From assembly GCA_964495595.1 (NCBI GenBank), contig CAZBWH010000044.1, positions 1-25,170 of the forward strand: 25,170 nucleotides of DNA, read 5' to 3'. Every line of letters starts with the position of its first letter. Position 1 is the stretch's first letter. A model generated the notes under the pieces. The model was not told the origin of the DNA. It did no database searches and worked only from the letters and a program-made list of their open reading frames with translations. The position numbers were made by a program, and so were the translations under genes. Shown here in pieces: positions 5,989 through 15,288 of this stretch. The DNA comes from CALMFQ01 sp964495595 (GTDB taxonomy: Bacteria > Pseudomonadota > Gammaproteobacteria > Burkholderiales > SCOH01).

Positions 5989-6663
5989 TTACAACATGCC
6001 CTGCTCGGCGAAAGACAGAATCCGGCCGCTGCCAACGATGAAATGATCCAGCACCCTGACATCCACCAGCGCCAGTGCCTGCCTGAGCACCTCGGTCAGC
6101 TGGATATCGGCCTGGCTGGGCTGGGTTTCGCCGCTGGGGTGGTTGTGTGCCAGCACCACGGCGGCGGCGTTGTGCTGCAGCGAACGTTTGACCACCTCAC
6201 GCGGGTAGACGCTGGTCTGGGTCAGGGTGCCGCGAAACAGCTCCTCGGCGGCAATCAACCGATTCTGCGCATCGACGAACAGCGCCATGAAAACCTCGTG
6301 CGGCAGGCTGCGCAGCTTGAGCTGCAGATACTGGCGTACCACGGCCGGCGAGCTGAATACATTGCCGGCCGACAACTGCTCGCCCAGTGCCCGCCGCGCC
6401 ATTTCCACCACTGCCTTCAGCTGCACGAACTTGGCCGGCCCCATGCCGGGCAGCGCGCAGAAGGCGGCCTCGTCGGCGGCAATCAGCGCGGTCAGGCTGC
6501 CAAACGCACCCAGCATCTCGCGCGCCAGATCCACTGCGCTTTTGCCGGGAATGCCAGTGCGCAGAAAGATGGCCAGCAATTCGGCGTCCGACAGTGCATC
6601 CGGCCCGCGCTGGAGCAATTTTTCCCGTGGCCGCTCACCGGCCGGCCAATCGACGATTGCCAT
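5989..6663 (-). CDS. radC: RadC family JAB/JAMM-domain protein
   Basis: 224 residues, full length for RadC. An N-terminal helix-hairpin-helix region (LPGMGPAKFVQL, about 71-82) is followed by the JAMM metal-site motif HNHPSG with His173, His175 and Asp186. RadC was once linked to DNA repair, but its cellular function remains unsettled in the literature. The start at 6663 has GGAGG eight bases upstream. A longer frame to 6735 has no ribosome site and runs through the promoter region. It is the first gene of a minus-strand run leading into two pseudopilin genes and may share their transcript. Confidence 0.95.
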   Translation of the reverse strand: MAIVDWPAGERPREKLLQRGPDALSDAELLAIFLRTGIPGKSAVDLAREMLGAFGSLTALIAADEAAFCALPGMGPAKFVQLKAVVEMARRALGEQLSAGNVFSSPAVVRQYLQLKLRSLPHEVFMALFVDAQNRLIAAEELFRGTLTQTSVYPREVVKRSLQHNAAAVVLAHNHPSGETQPSQADIQLTEVLRQALALVDVRVLDHFIVGSGRILSFAEQGML

Positions 6664-6821
6664 CTGTTTTTCCTCCCGATCTGGCTCATTGTAGACAAAT
6701 GGCCCGCTGAGGCCGGCCACAGCGTTACTGACCATCGGTCATCCATTACAAATATCACTCCCCGGCCAGAGTTCAATGCGCTATAGTCCTGAGCAATTAC
6801 TCGAACCGACGGGAGCTGCCC

Positions 6822-8435
6822 ATGGGCGATCAAACCTTGCTGGACCGTGCCGCTCAGGCACGTAGCGAAGCCGAACGCATCACTGTATCGATCAACCCGG
6901 CCACGCTGGAAAAACTGGGGCATGTCGACAATACCGATCTGACCCAGCTGCCAGCGATCTTTGCCGCAGCACGGGCAGCGCAAGCACTGTGGGCGCAGAA
7001 ATCGTTCGCCGAACGGGCGCGCCATATCAAGAAAATGCGCGACTACATTGTTGCCAATGCCGAAGAACTGGCCAGCATCGTAGCCCGCGACAACGGCAAA
7101 TCGCGGGTGGATGCGCTGGCTACCGAAGTGCTGCCCTGCGCGCTGGCGTGCAGCTGGTACATGAAAAATGCAGCCAAGGTGCTCAAGCCCAAGGGGCTGG
7201 GCGTGTCCAGCATCCTGTTCTTCAACAAGCGCTCGCAGGTGATGCACGTACCACTGGGCGTGGTGGGTATCATCAGCCCGTGGAATTACCCGCTATCGAT
7301 CCCGTTCGGCGAGCTGGTGATGGGGTTGATGGCCGGTAACGCCATTCTGCTCAAGGTGGCGGCGCAAACGCCGCTGGTGGGCAAGGCGATTGAAAAGATC
7401 GTGGCGGCAGGTGATTTGCCGGCAGGACTGTTCCACCATATCGTCGGCAGTGGCGGCACCATCTCCACCGCGTTTTTCAAGCACGGCATCAACAAGCTGT
7501 TTTTCACCGGCTCGGTGGCCACCGGCAAGCAACTGATGGCGCAGGCGGCGGAAAACCTGACCCCGCTGTCACTGGAGCTAGGCGGCAACGATCCGATGAT
7601 CGTGCTGGCCGATGCCGACCTCGAGCGTGCGGCCAACGGGGCCGCCTGGGCGGGCTTCCAGAACGCCGGCCAGTCCTGCGGCGGCGTGGCGCGGATTTAT
7701 GTCGATCGCAAGGCTTACCCGGAATTCGTTCGCCTGCTGGCTGACAAAACACGCAAGATGCGCCACGGCATCGACACTGACTTTGAAATAGAAATGGGCG
7801 CGATGAGCACCCACAACCAGCTGAAAGTCGTAGAACGGCATGTGCAGGATGCGCTGGACAAAGGCGCCACCATCGAAGCCCAGTCTACGGCCAAAGGCCC
7901 TACCCCCGGCTATTTCCATCCTGCCACGCTGCTGACCAACGTCAGTGACGACATGCTGACGATGAAGGAAGAAACCTTCGGCCCGGTCATGGCCGTCGTG
8001 CCGTTCGATAATCTGGAAGAAGCCATCCGTAAAGCCAACGATTCCGATCTGGGGCTGACCTCGTCGGTGTGGACCCGCAATCTGGCGCAGGGCAAGGCAA
8101 TTGCCGCACGACTGGAAACCGGCGTCACCGCGATCAACGATCACCTGTACACCCACGGTCTGTCGGAAACTCCGTGGGGGGGCTGGAAGCTGTCCGGCAT
8201 CGGCCGCACCCACGGCGCTCACGGGCTGCAGGAGATGACCCACGCAAAGGTAATCAACTGGGACATCCTGCCGGCCAAGCGCAACCTGTGGTGGTTCCCG
8301 TTCGGCAAGGATACCCACACCGCGCTGCTGGCCGCGCTGCGCTTTGCTTTTCCGCGCTCGCCGGGTGAATACATTGCCAGCTCGCTGAAACTGACGCCTT
8401 ACCTGCTGAAAAAGATGTTCACCGCCTGGAAGTAA
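6822..8435 (+). CDS. NAD(P)-dependent aldehyde dehydrogenase
   Basis: A 537-residue ALDH-superfamily enzyme oxidising an aldehyde to the acid. The catalytic Cys286 sits in NAGQSCGG and the general-base Glu252 in SLELGG. SPWNYP (cofactor and substrate binding), FTGSVATG (Rossmann turn) and EETFGPV are all present. It most resembles the succinate-semialdehyde or fatty-aldehyde groups. After the usual end of the fold (HAKVINWD) there is a tail of about 55 residues with Trp, Phe and Arg clusters, as seen in membrane-associated aldehyde dehydrogenases. A GGGAG ribosome site precedes the ATG. It diverges from radC across 158 bases and ends at a strong terminator. The substrate cannot be told from sequence. 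Confidence 0.92.
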   Translation: MGDQTLLDRAAQARSEAERITVSINPATLEKLGHVDNTDLTQLPAIFAAARAAQALWAQKSFAERARHIKKMRDYIVANAEELASIVARDNGKSRVDALATEVLPCALACSWYMKNAAKVLKPKGLGVSSILFFNKRSQVMHVPLGVVGIISPWNYPLSIPFGELVMGLMAGNAILLKVAAQTPLVGKAIEKIVAAGDLPAGLFHHIVGSGGTISTAFFKHGINKLFFTGSVATGKQLMAQAAENLTPLSLELGGNDPMIVLADADLERAANGAAWAGFQNAGQSCGGVARIYVDRKAYPEFVRLLADKTRKMRHGIDTDFEIEMGAMSTHNQLKVVERHVQDALDKGATIEAQSTAKGPTPGYFHPATLLTNVSDDMLTMKEETFGPVMAVVPFDNLEEAIRKANDSDLGLTSSVWTRNLAQGKAIAARLETGVTAINDHLYTHGLSETPWGGWKLSGIGRTHGAHGLQEMTHAKVINWDILPAKRNLWWFPFGKDTHTALLAALRFAFPRSPGEYIASSLKLTPYLLKKMFTAWK

Positions 8436-8457
8436 GCTGCCGCGGCAGGCGAACACG

Positions 8458-8484
8458 AAAAAAAGGGCCATTCGGCCCTTTTTT
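8458..8484. terminator. Bidirectional rho-independent terminator
   Basis: A-tract, GGGCC-ATTC-GGCCC stem-loop, T-tract. It is symmetrical and lies between the 3' ends of the aldehyde dehydrogenase and chemoreceptor genes, so it can stop transcription from both sides. Confidence 0.93.
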
Positions 8485-8508
8485 GCTGGGGGCAACCATC
8501 GCCGCCGA

Positions 8509-10518
8509 TCAAACCCGGAAACGGGCCATTGTCTGCTGCAGGCGGTCGGCAGCCTGCTCCAGTGACTCGGCCACCGCCGCTGCCTGCTGGATCGCTGCGG
8601 CATTGGTTTCGGCCATCTGCGCGATATGCTCGACATTGCGGGCGATATCGTGGCTGGCGTTGCGTTGTTCGGTGGATGCGTTGGCAATATCGCTGATGGC
8701 GTGCTTCACCTCGTTGGTGCCGTTTTGAATCCGCATCATCGCATTGCCTGCTTCCTGGATCATTTCCACCCCGGCGCTGACCTTGTCGTTACCCTGATGC
8801 ATGGATGTCACAGCATTGGCGGTGTCGCGCTGGATGTGGCCGATAGTGCCGGAAATCTGGGCAGTGGCGACGCTGGTGCGCTCGGCCAGCTTGCGCACCT
8901 CGTCGGCCACCACGGCAAACCCGCGCCCGACTTCGCCAGCCCTCGCAGCTTCGATGGCCGCATTGAGCGCCAGCAGGTTGGTCTGGTCGGCGATTTCCTT
9001 GATCACACCCACGACTTCGGAAATCTGCGTCGAGCTGGCGTTCAAGGCATTGATGGTATGGGCCGTGTCGGTAACGGCCTGTGCCACCTGCTGCATTTCG
9101 CGCACGGCAGCCAGCACGATCTGCTGCGCCTCGACAGCCAGATTCTGGGTGCTGCTGGCCACCCGGTCAGTCTCGCGGGTGTTGTCGGCCACCTGCGCCA
9201 CACTGACCGACATTTGTTCCACCGCTGCAGCCATTGAAGCAGCCGATTCGCTTTGCTCCTGCGAACTGCGGGCAATGCTTCCGGATGACTGCGCCATGGT
9301 CACCGACGAGCTCTGCACCTGGCCCACGGCGCCATTGATGTCGCCGATCAGGCTACGCCAGTGCGCGGCCAGTGCGTTGAACGAACGGGCAATTTCGCTC
9401 AGTTCATCCTTGCCGCCCACCTTCGCCTGCACGGTTAGATCGCCTGCCGCCAGCTGTGCAGCCACGTCACGAAGATCGTGCACCGATTCCCGCATGGTAT
9501 GGTAGGTGAGCCAGAACAGCAGCAAGGCCAGCCCGGCTGCCAGGGCAATCACGCCCGCAATCAGCGCATCCTGCTGGCGCTGGCGGGTCTGCCGCTGCTG
9601 CAGCAACTGCCCCAACTGAGCCGACAACTGGTCGTACAGGGCATACGAAGCGTCAATGGTTTGGGTCAGCTCGTCGAAATAAGCCGTTGGCTCGACGACG
9701 ACCTGCTCGGAACGGACAAAGTCATTCAAAATCACAGCGTTTGCTCGCTCGATACGCGCCAGCAGACTGTCGTTGCTGGCCCGCAAAGTGGCCGCCAGAG
9801 CCGGACTGGCGCGATAAGTGGCGGTCAGGCCGGCACGGATGGCGCTCATGGCATCCTCCAGCACCGCCACCCGCCCGCCCAGCATCACCCGCTCGGATAC
9901 GGTAACCTCCCGACGCATCGCTATCCCTACGCCAAATGCCCGCGCCTGCCCCAGATGCTCGGTCACCGGCAACAGGCGTTCGAACAACAGGTTTTGAATC
10001 CAGTAACTGGCCGGAGCAGAATCGAGCGTCAACTGGCTTTCCTCGGCAACCGAACGGCTGATAACCAGTAACTGTGCCGCCAGGGCGTTGTGGCGCTGCA
10101 GGTTTTCTGCCGCCGGCAGTTGCTGCCAGTCTCGCGCCAGTGCTTGCCAATCCTGCTCGATGCGGCTCCACTGGCTACCCAGCTGCCACTGTTGCATGGC
10201 ACTGCGCACAGCGTCGCCACGCTGCTGCAACAGGCCGCCGATCTCGCCGGCGAGCAATTGGGTGCCAGGCAGTACATCCTGCTTGCCGGCCAGAAAGCTG
10301 GCTGTCAGGCCGCGATGTTTCTGCACCCGCTGCAGCACTGCCCGCACGGTGTCGTTGGTGCGAGCGCCAGCCAGCTCGTTCTCCAGCACCGCGAATGCCT
10401 CAACGGATCGCATCGCGCCGGAAATGCCCATCATGACTATCGGTACCAAGAAAAACAACCCGATCAAGCCGAATTTGGCAGAAAACGACAGCCTGCCGAT
10501 CGTTCGCGACAACGACAT
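8509..10518 (-). CDS. Methyl-accepting chemotaxis protein, NIT-like sensor
   Basis: A 669-residue chemoreceptor. It has a first membrane helix near residues 14-34, then a large all-helical periplasmic domain of about 270 residues. QKHRGLTASFLAGKQ in that domain resembles the nitrate/nitrite-sensing (NIT) family. A second membrane helix (about 310-335), a HAMP domain (LRDVAAQLAAGDLTV) and the signalling hairpin follow; the latter contains the conserved EIADQTNLLALNAAIEAARAG tip split here as EIADQTNLLALNA and AIEAARAGE. There is no C-terminal CheR/CheB pentapeptide. ATG at 10518 has GAGGGG eight bases upstream and is preferred over GTG at 10527. It is a stand-alone gene. Nitrate sensing is a family-level guess; the ligand is unknown. 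Confidence 0.93.
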   Translation of the reverse strand: MSLSRTIGRLSFSAKFGLIGLFFLVPIVMMGISGAMRSVEAFAVLENELAGARTNDTVRAVLQRVQKHRGLTASFLAGKQDVLPGTQLLAGEIGGLLQQRGDAVRSAMQQWQLGSQWSRIEQDWQALARDWQQLPAAENLQRHNALAAQLLVISRSVAEESQLTLDSAPASYWIQNLLFERLLPVTEHLGQARAFGVGIAMRREVTVSERVMLGGRVAVLEDAMSAIRAGLTATYRASPALAATLRASNDSLLARIERANAVILNDFVRSEQVVVEPTAYFDELTQTIDASYALYDQLSAQLGQLLQQRQTRQRQQDALIAGVIALAAGLALLLFWLTYHTMRESVHDLRDVAAQLAAGDLTVQAKVGGKDELSEIARSFNALAAHWRSLIGDINGAVGQVQSSSVTMAQSSGSIARSSQEQSESAASMAAAVEQMSVSVAQVADNTRETDRVASSTQNLAVEAQQIVLAAVREMQQVAQAVTDTAHTINALNASSTQISEVVGVIKEIADQTNLLALNAAIEAARAGEVGRGFAVVADEVRKLAERTSVATAQISGTIGHIQRDTANAVTSMHQGNDKVSAGVEMIQEAGNAMMRIQNGTNEVKHAISDIANASTEQRNASHDIARNVEHIAQMAETNAAAIQQAAAVAESLEQAADRLQQTMARFRV

Positions 10519-10600
10519 TGTGTACACCCCTCAAAAGCGCGACGTGCGCCAGAATTCATGCGTCAGAAGCCGGCCTGCAACCAGACCGTCGTTTAACCGG

Positions 10601-10620
10601 CCAGGCACGAACATGCCTGG
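10601..10620. repeat. Small inverted repeat upstream of chemoreceptor
   Basis: CCAGGCA-N6-TGCCTGG forms a 7-bp hairpin with no T-tract. A flanking pair (CCGGCCAG near 10598 and CTGGCCGG at 10631-10638) could extend the structure. Role unknown. Confidence 0.5.
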
Positions 10621-10649
10621 GTGCGTCCGTCTGGCCGGGCAAGCCGGCG

Positions 10650-10676
10650 ATTACGGAACGGGCGACATTCAGTTTA
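10650..10676 (-). promoter_or_regulatory. Weak sigma-28-like promoter for chemoreceptor
   Basis: On the minus strand TAAA, then exactly 15 bases, then TCCGTAAT. The FliA consensus is TAAA-N15-GCCGATAA, so the -35 core and spacing fit but the -10 is only a partial match. Chemoreceptor genes are commonly FliA-dependent, which is the main reason to list it. Confidence 0.3.
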
Positions 10677-10768
10677 GACGAATAATTTGTGGCTGCCGGG
10701 ACAAAATCATGCGCCAGCGTAGATGCAAGCAGCCTGCCAGGCCGGGTAAAACGCGCTACCATGCCGGC

Positions 10769-11899
10769 ATGACCATCAACCTGCCTGCTTTGGGCGCATT
10801 GCTGCTGTTTGCGCTCAGCTTTCTCAGCGCTGCCGACGGGCTGGGCATTGACCGCCTGTGCGGCGGTTATCTGCGCCAGTATCGCCTGCACCACCGGCTG
10901 GCCTGGCTGGCTGGGCTGGCGGTGCTGACACACGGCTTGACCGAGTGGCTCAGTCTGCCGGTCGACGACCGGGCGATGTTGCTCGACTGGCACGATCGAA
11001 GCCTGCCACCGGCCTGGCTGGCGGCACTGGCCCTGCCGCCACTGCTGCTGGCCGCCAGCCGTTACCCGCACTGGCGGCGGCGCTACTGGTTGCGTATCCA
11101 CTGGCTGCTGCTGGCAGCCTTTGTCCTGGCTCTGGCACACGCCTGGCTGGCCGCCCGCCCCGCGCACCGCGTCTGGTTGCCCTGGCTGGCCCTGGCGCCG
11201 CTGCCGTGGCTGCTGCGCTACCTGCCGCCCGGCCTGTGGCCGCGATTTTCCGGCCGCCGTTACCGCGCCCGACTGCTACATCCAAGCGACCGCACCACCC
11301 TGCTGGAGCTGGACGCCAGCACGCTGCCGCACACTCCCTGCGCCGGTCAGATCGTGCAGGTGCGGCTGCTGGGGCTGCCGTCGATCAGCCATCAATGGCA
11401 TCCGTTTTCGGTGGCGAGCTGCCGCTGCGAGCCGGTATTACGCCTGCTGATCCGGCAGGCGGGGCTGGATACGGTCGCACTGGGCCAGGCGGGGCCGCAG
11501 ATCGACATCGCCCTGCGCGGCCCCTACCACGAATGGCTGGCCCGCTTTGATGCGCCTCAGGTGTGGCTGGCCGGTGGCGTCGGCATTGCGCCGTTCATTG
11601 GCCTGTGGCATTGCCGGCAAAGCGGGCAGCCGGCCCCGCTGGCCATCCTGCATTTCACCACCGGGCTCGATACGCTGGATTACCTGCCGCTGCTGGGCAG
11701 CTGCAACGGCCCGCCGCCGTACACCCGCTTGAGCCAGGATGGCTTGCCCGACTGGCAGGCGCTGGCACCGCTGACCGGGCTGGCCGGGGTGCGTTTTCTG
11801 GTCAGCGGCCCGCCCGGCTTTGTCAAAGCCGCCTGCCGTCATCTGCGCACCGCCGGCGTTCCCCGGCATCGCATCGACGCTGAACGTCTGCCGGGCTAG
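10769..11899 (+). CDS. Ferric-reductase-like membrane flavoprotein
   Basis: 376 residues from the chosen ATG. The N-terminal third has membrane helices with two His pairs, each 13 residues apart (His42/His55 and His111/His124). This is the bis-haem ligand geometry of ferric reductase/NADPH-oxidase membrane domains. A ferredoxin-reductase module follows: HPFSVAS (211-217) for FAD binding and GGVGIAPFIG (269-278) for NAD(P)H binding, ending with SGPPGF. It should carry electrons from NAD(P)H through FAD and haem across the inner membrane. It is shorter than typical members because the helical part is minimal. The ribosome site is weak, and an upstream in-frame ATG at 10709 is possible but encodes a polar, unlikely N terminus. 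No partner gene adjoins it. Confidence 0.82.
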   Translation: MTINLPALGALLLFALSFLSAADGLGIDRLCGGYLRQYRLHHRLAWLAGLAVLTHGLTEWLSLPVDDRAMLLDWHDRSLPPAWLAALALPPLLLAASRYPHWRRRYWLRIHWLLLAAFVLALAHAWLAARPAHRVWLPWLALAPLPWLLRYLPPGLWPRFSGRRYRARLLHPSDRTTLLELDASTLPHTPCAGQIVQVRLLGLPSISHQWHPFSVASCRCEPVLRLLIRQAGLDTVALGQAGPQIDIALRGPYHEWLARFDAPQVWLAGGVGIAPFIGLWHCRQSGQPAPLAILHFTTGLDTLDYLPLLGSCNGPPPYTRLSQDGLPDWQALAPLTGLAGVRFLVSGPPGFVKAACRHLRTAGVPRHRIDAERLPG

Positions 11900-11952
11900 G
11901 CAGCGCGGCAGACCCGCCCGGAATCCGATCATCGACCAGGCTGCACGCCGCT

Positions 11953-11991
11953 CTGGATGCGGCACGCAGACCGGCTGGAAGGCGCATCCAG
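11953..11991. repeat. Inverted repeat between convergent genes
   Basis: CTGGATGCG and CGCATCCAG form a perfect 9-bp stem with a 21-base loop in the gap between the flavoprotein and argH stops. It lacks a T-tract; it may be a factor-dependent or processed 3' structure. Confidence 0.4.
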
Positions 11992-12028
11992 ACTGGATTG
12001 CAGGCACAACCGCGTGTCTCGCCTGCAC

Positions 12029-13429
12029 TCAGCCCAGCCGCGCCCTTGCCCGGCCAATGGCTGCCCGCACTTGTACCGGCGCGGTGCCGCCGATGTGGTT
12101 ACGCGCGTTGAGCGAACCTTCCAGCGTCAGCACTTCGAACACATCCTGCTCGATCAGCGGAGAGAACTGGCGCAACTGCTCCAGGCTCAGGTCGCCGATA
12201 TCGCAGCGCTGGCCTTCGGCGAAACGCACCGCCAGCGCCACGGCTTCGTGCGCATCGCGGAACGGCAGGCCGCGTTTCACCAGGTAATCCGCCAGATCGG
12301 TGGCAGTGGCAAAACCCTGCTGTACTGCGGCGCGCATTGCATCCGGCTTGACGGTGATGCCGCGCATCATGTCGGCGTAGATGGTCAAGGTCTGCACCAG
12401 CGTGTCGACGGTGTCGAACAGCGGCTCTTTGTCTTCCTGATTGTCCTTGTTGTACGCCAGCGGCTGCGATTTCATCAGTGTCAGCAATGCGATCAGGTGG
12501 CCGTTGACGCGGCCGACCTTGCCACGTACCAGCTCCGGCACGTCCGGGTTTTTCTTCTGCGGCATGATCGAGCTGCCGGTGCAGAAACGGTCGGCGATGT
12601 CGATGAAGCCGAAACGCGGGCTCATCCACAGGATCAGTTCTTCCGACAGGCGCGACAGGTGAGTCATGGTCAACGCGGCGGCGGCGGTGAATTCGATGGC
12701 GAAATCGCGGTCGGACACTGCATCCAGCGAGTTTTCGCACACTGCGTCAAAGCCCAGCAATTGCGCGGTGTAGGCACGATCAATCGGGTAGCTGGTACCG
12801 GCCAACGCGGCGCTGCCAAGAGGCATGCGGTTGATACGCTTGCGGCAATCGGCAAAACGCTCGGCGTCGCGATTCAGCATTTCCACGTAGGCCAGCAGGT
12901 GGTGGCCGAAGGTCACCGGCTGCGCCACTTGCAGGTGGGTGAAACCGGGCATCACGGTATCGGCGTTTTGCTCGGCCAGATCCAGCAGCGAGCGCTGCAG
13001 CTCTTTGACCAGCTCGATAATGCCGTCTACCGCCGAACGCAGATAAAGGCGGATATCGGTGGCGACCTGATCGTTACGCGAACGGCCGGTATGCAGGCGC
13101 TTGCCGGCATCGCCGATGCGATCGGTCAGGCGTTTTTCGATGTTCATATGCACATCTTCGAGATCGACCGACCATTCGAATCTGCCGGTGCGGATTTCTT
13201 CGAGGATTTCCGCCATGCCGTTCTGGATCGCAGCAAAATCTTCCGCCGACAATACCCCTGCCTTATTCAGCATCTGCGCGTGCGCCAGCGAGCCCTGAAT
13301 ATCGAATTCGGCCATGCGCTTATCGAAATCGACCGACGCGGTGTAGCGTTTCACCAGCTCGGCCACCGGCTCGGAAAAACGGCCGGACCAGCTTTTTGCC
13401 GCGCCGGATTGGGAAGCATTTTCTTGCAT
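12029..13429 (-). CDS. argH: Argininosuccinate lyase
   Basis: 466 residues, the usual length. It cleaves argininosuccinate to arginine and fumarate, the last step of arginine synthesis, in the cytoplasm. The fumarase/aspartase-superfamily signature GSSIMPQKKN (285-294) with the catalytic Ser, the HTGRSRND substrate motif (113-120) and THLQ with His165 are all present. It is divergent from the AlgZ-like kinase with only 29 bases between the starts. Their promoters must therefore overlap or lie within the neighbouring gene. The same argH/algZ/algR neighbourhood is known from Pseudomonas. Confidence 0.98.
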   Translation of the reverse strand: MQENASQSGAAKSWSGRFSEPVAELVKRYTASVDFDKRMAEFDIQGSLAHAQMLNKAGVLSAEDFAAIQNGMAEILEEIRTGRFEWSVDLEDVHMNIEKRLTDRIGDAGKRLHTGRSRNDQVATDIRLYLRSAVDGIIELVKELQRSLLDLAEQNADTVMPGFTHLQVAQPVTFGHHLLAYVEMLNRDAERFADCRKRINRMPLGSAALAGTSYPIDRAYTAQLLGFDAVCENSLDAVSDRDFAIEFTAAAALTMTHLSRLSEELILWMSPRFGFIDIADRFCTGSSIMPQKKNPDVPELVRGKVGRVNGHLIALLTLMKSQPLAYNKDNQEDKEPLFDTVDTLVQTLTIYADMMRGITVKPDAMRAAVQQGFATATDLADYLVKRGLPFRDAHEAVALAVRFAEGQRCDIGDLSLEQLRQFSPLIEQDVFEVLTLEGSLNARNHIGGTAPVQVRAAIGRARARLG

Positions 13430-13458
13430 AGGGGTAACGCCTTGTACAAAATCAGGAA

Positions 13459-14469
13459 ATGGCGATTATAGAGCAAAACCGCATCCCCAACGCGCTGCCG
13501 GACTTCCGTAACCTCGGCGTACTGCTGCGCATCCTGCTGACGGCCAACATCGCCACCATGCTGGCCGCGCTGCTCAACAGCCCCTCGTTTTCAGCGTTTG
13601 CCAACCAGTTCAGCCTGTACGCCGCACTGGTCGAGCCTACGCTGTTCGTGTCGCTGGGGCTGCTGTATTCCGTAACGCCCAGGCTGACACCCCTGCCCTA
13701 CCGCAGTGGCGTAATGGCGGTGCTGGTAGCGGGCTGGGCGGCGTTTGGGCTGGTATATCTGCTACTGGCCCCGCTGCTCGACCTGCAGCATGGCGAAGGA
13801 CTGCTGCGCGGACTGATCTACACGGCGGCGCTGGTCGGCACCTTGCTGCAGTATTTCCGCCTGCGCAACAAGGCGCTGTCGCCCGCGCTGATGGAAGCAC
13901 GCTTGCAGGCGCTGCAGGCCCGCATCCGGCCGCATTTCCTGTTCAACAGCATCAACGCTGTGCTGAGCCTGATCCGCAGCGAGCCACGCAAGGCCGAGCG
14001 GGCACTGGAAGACCTGGCCGAACTGTTCCGCGTACTGATGGCAGAAAACAACCATCTGTCCACCCTCTGGCGCGAGCTGGAACTAGCGCGCAATTACCTG
14101 GCACTGGAGCAGCTGCGGCTGGGCGAACGGCTGAAAATCGACTGGCACACCGACCACGCACCGATGCAGGCCCAGCTACCGCCGCTGATCCTGCAACCGT
14201 TACTGGAAAATGCCGTCTACCACGGTATCGAGCCGCACCCGGATGTCGGCATGATCAGCGTCAACATCTACCGCAGCCGCAACGAGCTGCACATCGACAT
14301 CCGCAATCCGTATCAGCCGACGGCAGGATCGCCCCACAGCGGCAACAAAATGGCGCTGGACAACATCCGCGAGCGGCTGGCACTGTTTTTCGATGCCGAA
14401 GCCAGCGTGAAAACCACCACGGGCAACAACTATTATCAGATACATATCGTCGTGCCTTACCGGGAGTAA
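13459..14469 (+). CDS. algZ: LytS/AlgZ(FimS)-type sensor histidine kinase
   Basis: 336 residues. The N-terminal half (about 20-135) holds several membrane helices without a large periplasmic domain. The His-kinase motif RPHFLFNSINAV gives His159 as the phosphoacceptor. The ATPase part has LLENAVYHG and MALDNIRERL, the reduced ATP-binding pattern of this family. ATG at 13459 has an AGGA only one base upstream, so the exact start is not certain. The stop is 4 bases before the response regulator start; the regulator's ribosome site lies inside the kinase 3' end, indicating coupled translation. In Pseudomonas the equivalent pair controls type IV pilus minor pilins and exopolysaccharide. The match to that family is strong; the targets here are unknown. 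Confidence 0.93.
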   Translation: MAIIEQNRIPNALPDFRNLGVLLRILLTANIATMLAALLNSPSFSAFANQFSLYAALVEPTLFVSLGLLYSVTPRLTPLPYRSGVMAVLVAGWAAFGLVYLLLAPLLDLQHGEGLLRGLIYTAALVGTLLQYFRLRNKALSPALMEARLQALQARIRPHFLFNSINAVLSLIRSEPRKAERALEDLAELFRVLMAENNHLSTLWRELELARNYLALEQLRLGERLKIDWHTDHAPMQAQLPPLILQPLLENAVYHGIEPHPDVGMISVNIYRSRNELHIDIRNPYQPTAGSPHSGNKMALDNIRERLALFFDAEASVKTTTGNNYYQIHIVVPYRE

Positions 14470-14473
14470 ACCA

Positions 14474-15229
14474 GTGAACAAAGCCCTGCGGATCATGATC
14501 GTCGATGACGAAGCCCCGGCGCGCAACCGGCTGCGCGACCTGCTGGCCGACTGCCACGACACGCTGCCACTGGATATCTGCGGCGAAGCAGCCAACGGCA
14601 TCCAGGCTCTGGAATGGCTGAACCAGCATCCGGCCGACATTGCCCTGGTCGATATCCGCATGCCCGGCATGTCCGGCATCGAGCTGGCGCAACACATGCT
14701 CAAGCTCCCTCACCCGCCGGCCATCATTTTCACCACCGCCTACGACCAATTCGCCCTGCAGGCGTTTGAAGTCAACGCAGTCGACTACCTGCTCAAGCCG
14801 ATCAAGCAGGAACGGCTGGCCGCCGCGCTGGAGAAAGCCAGGCGCGTTACTGTCCTGCCGCCGGCAGTGAAAAACATCGACGACAAAAGCCGCCAGTTCC
14901 TCAGCGTATCCGAACGCGGCAAAGTGCTGCTGGTGCCGGTGAAAGATGTGCTGTACCTCAAGGCCGAACTGAAATACGTCACCGTGCGCACCGCCCAGCG
15001 CGAATACCTGCTGGAAGAATCGCTCACCCACCTGGAGCAGGAATTCGAACAACTGTTCGTGCGCATCCACCGCAACTGCCTGGTCGCCCGCCCCGCCATT
15101 GCTGGATTTGAACGCCAGGTCAGCGACGAAGGCGACAGCCACTGGGAAGTCATCCTCCACGGCGTCCCCGAACACCTGCCGATCAGCCGCCGGCAACAGG
15201 CGATCGTGCGGGAATTCAAGCATTTGTAG
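14474..15229 (+). CDS. algR: LytTR response regulator, AlgR type
   Basis: 251 residues. The receiver domain has the acidic pair in MIVDDE, phospho-Asp60 in LVDIRMPGMSG and Lys108 in LLKPI. A LytTR DNA-binding domain follows (about 145-245; includes RIHRNCLV). The gene starts with GTG at 14474, supported by GGGAG eight bases upstream within the kinase gene. It should bind DNA as a dimer when phosphorylated by the adjacent kinase. In Pseudomonas hemC usually follows algR; here an alpha/beta hydrolase gene follows instead. Confidence 0.94.
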   Translation: MNKALRIMIVDDEAPARNRLRDLLADCHDTLPLDICGEAANGIQALEWLNQHPADIALVDIRMPGMSGIELAQHMLKLPHPPAIIFTTAYDQFALQAFEVNAVDYLLKPIKQERLAAALEKARRVTVLPPAVKNIDDKSRQFLSVSERGKVLLVPVKDVLYLKAELKYVTVRTAQREYLLEESLTHLEQEFEQLFVRIHRNCLVARPAIAGFERQVSDEGDSHWEVILHGVPEHLPISRRQQAIVREFKHL

Positions 15230-15288
15230 TCATTTCCTGCCTCGCTCTGACATCCCGGCAAAAAATTTAGAATAATTACTGTAAAAAC

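Noticed and set aside
5952..6062. Longer start for the 453-residue pseudopilin at 6062
   Set aside because: It would overlap radC by more than 70 bases and put 37 residues before the prepilin leader; ATG at 5951 directly precedes a proper leader.
11957..13471. A 504-residue open frame on the plus strand opposite argH
   Set aside because: It is a GC-rich shadow of argH: low-complexity His/Arg/Gln-rich protein with no domain pattern, while argH carries all its signature motifs.
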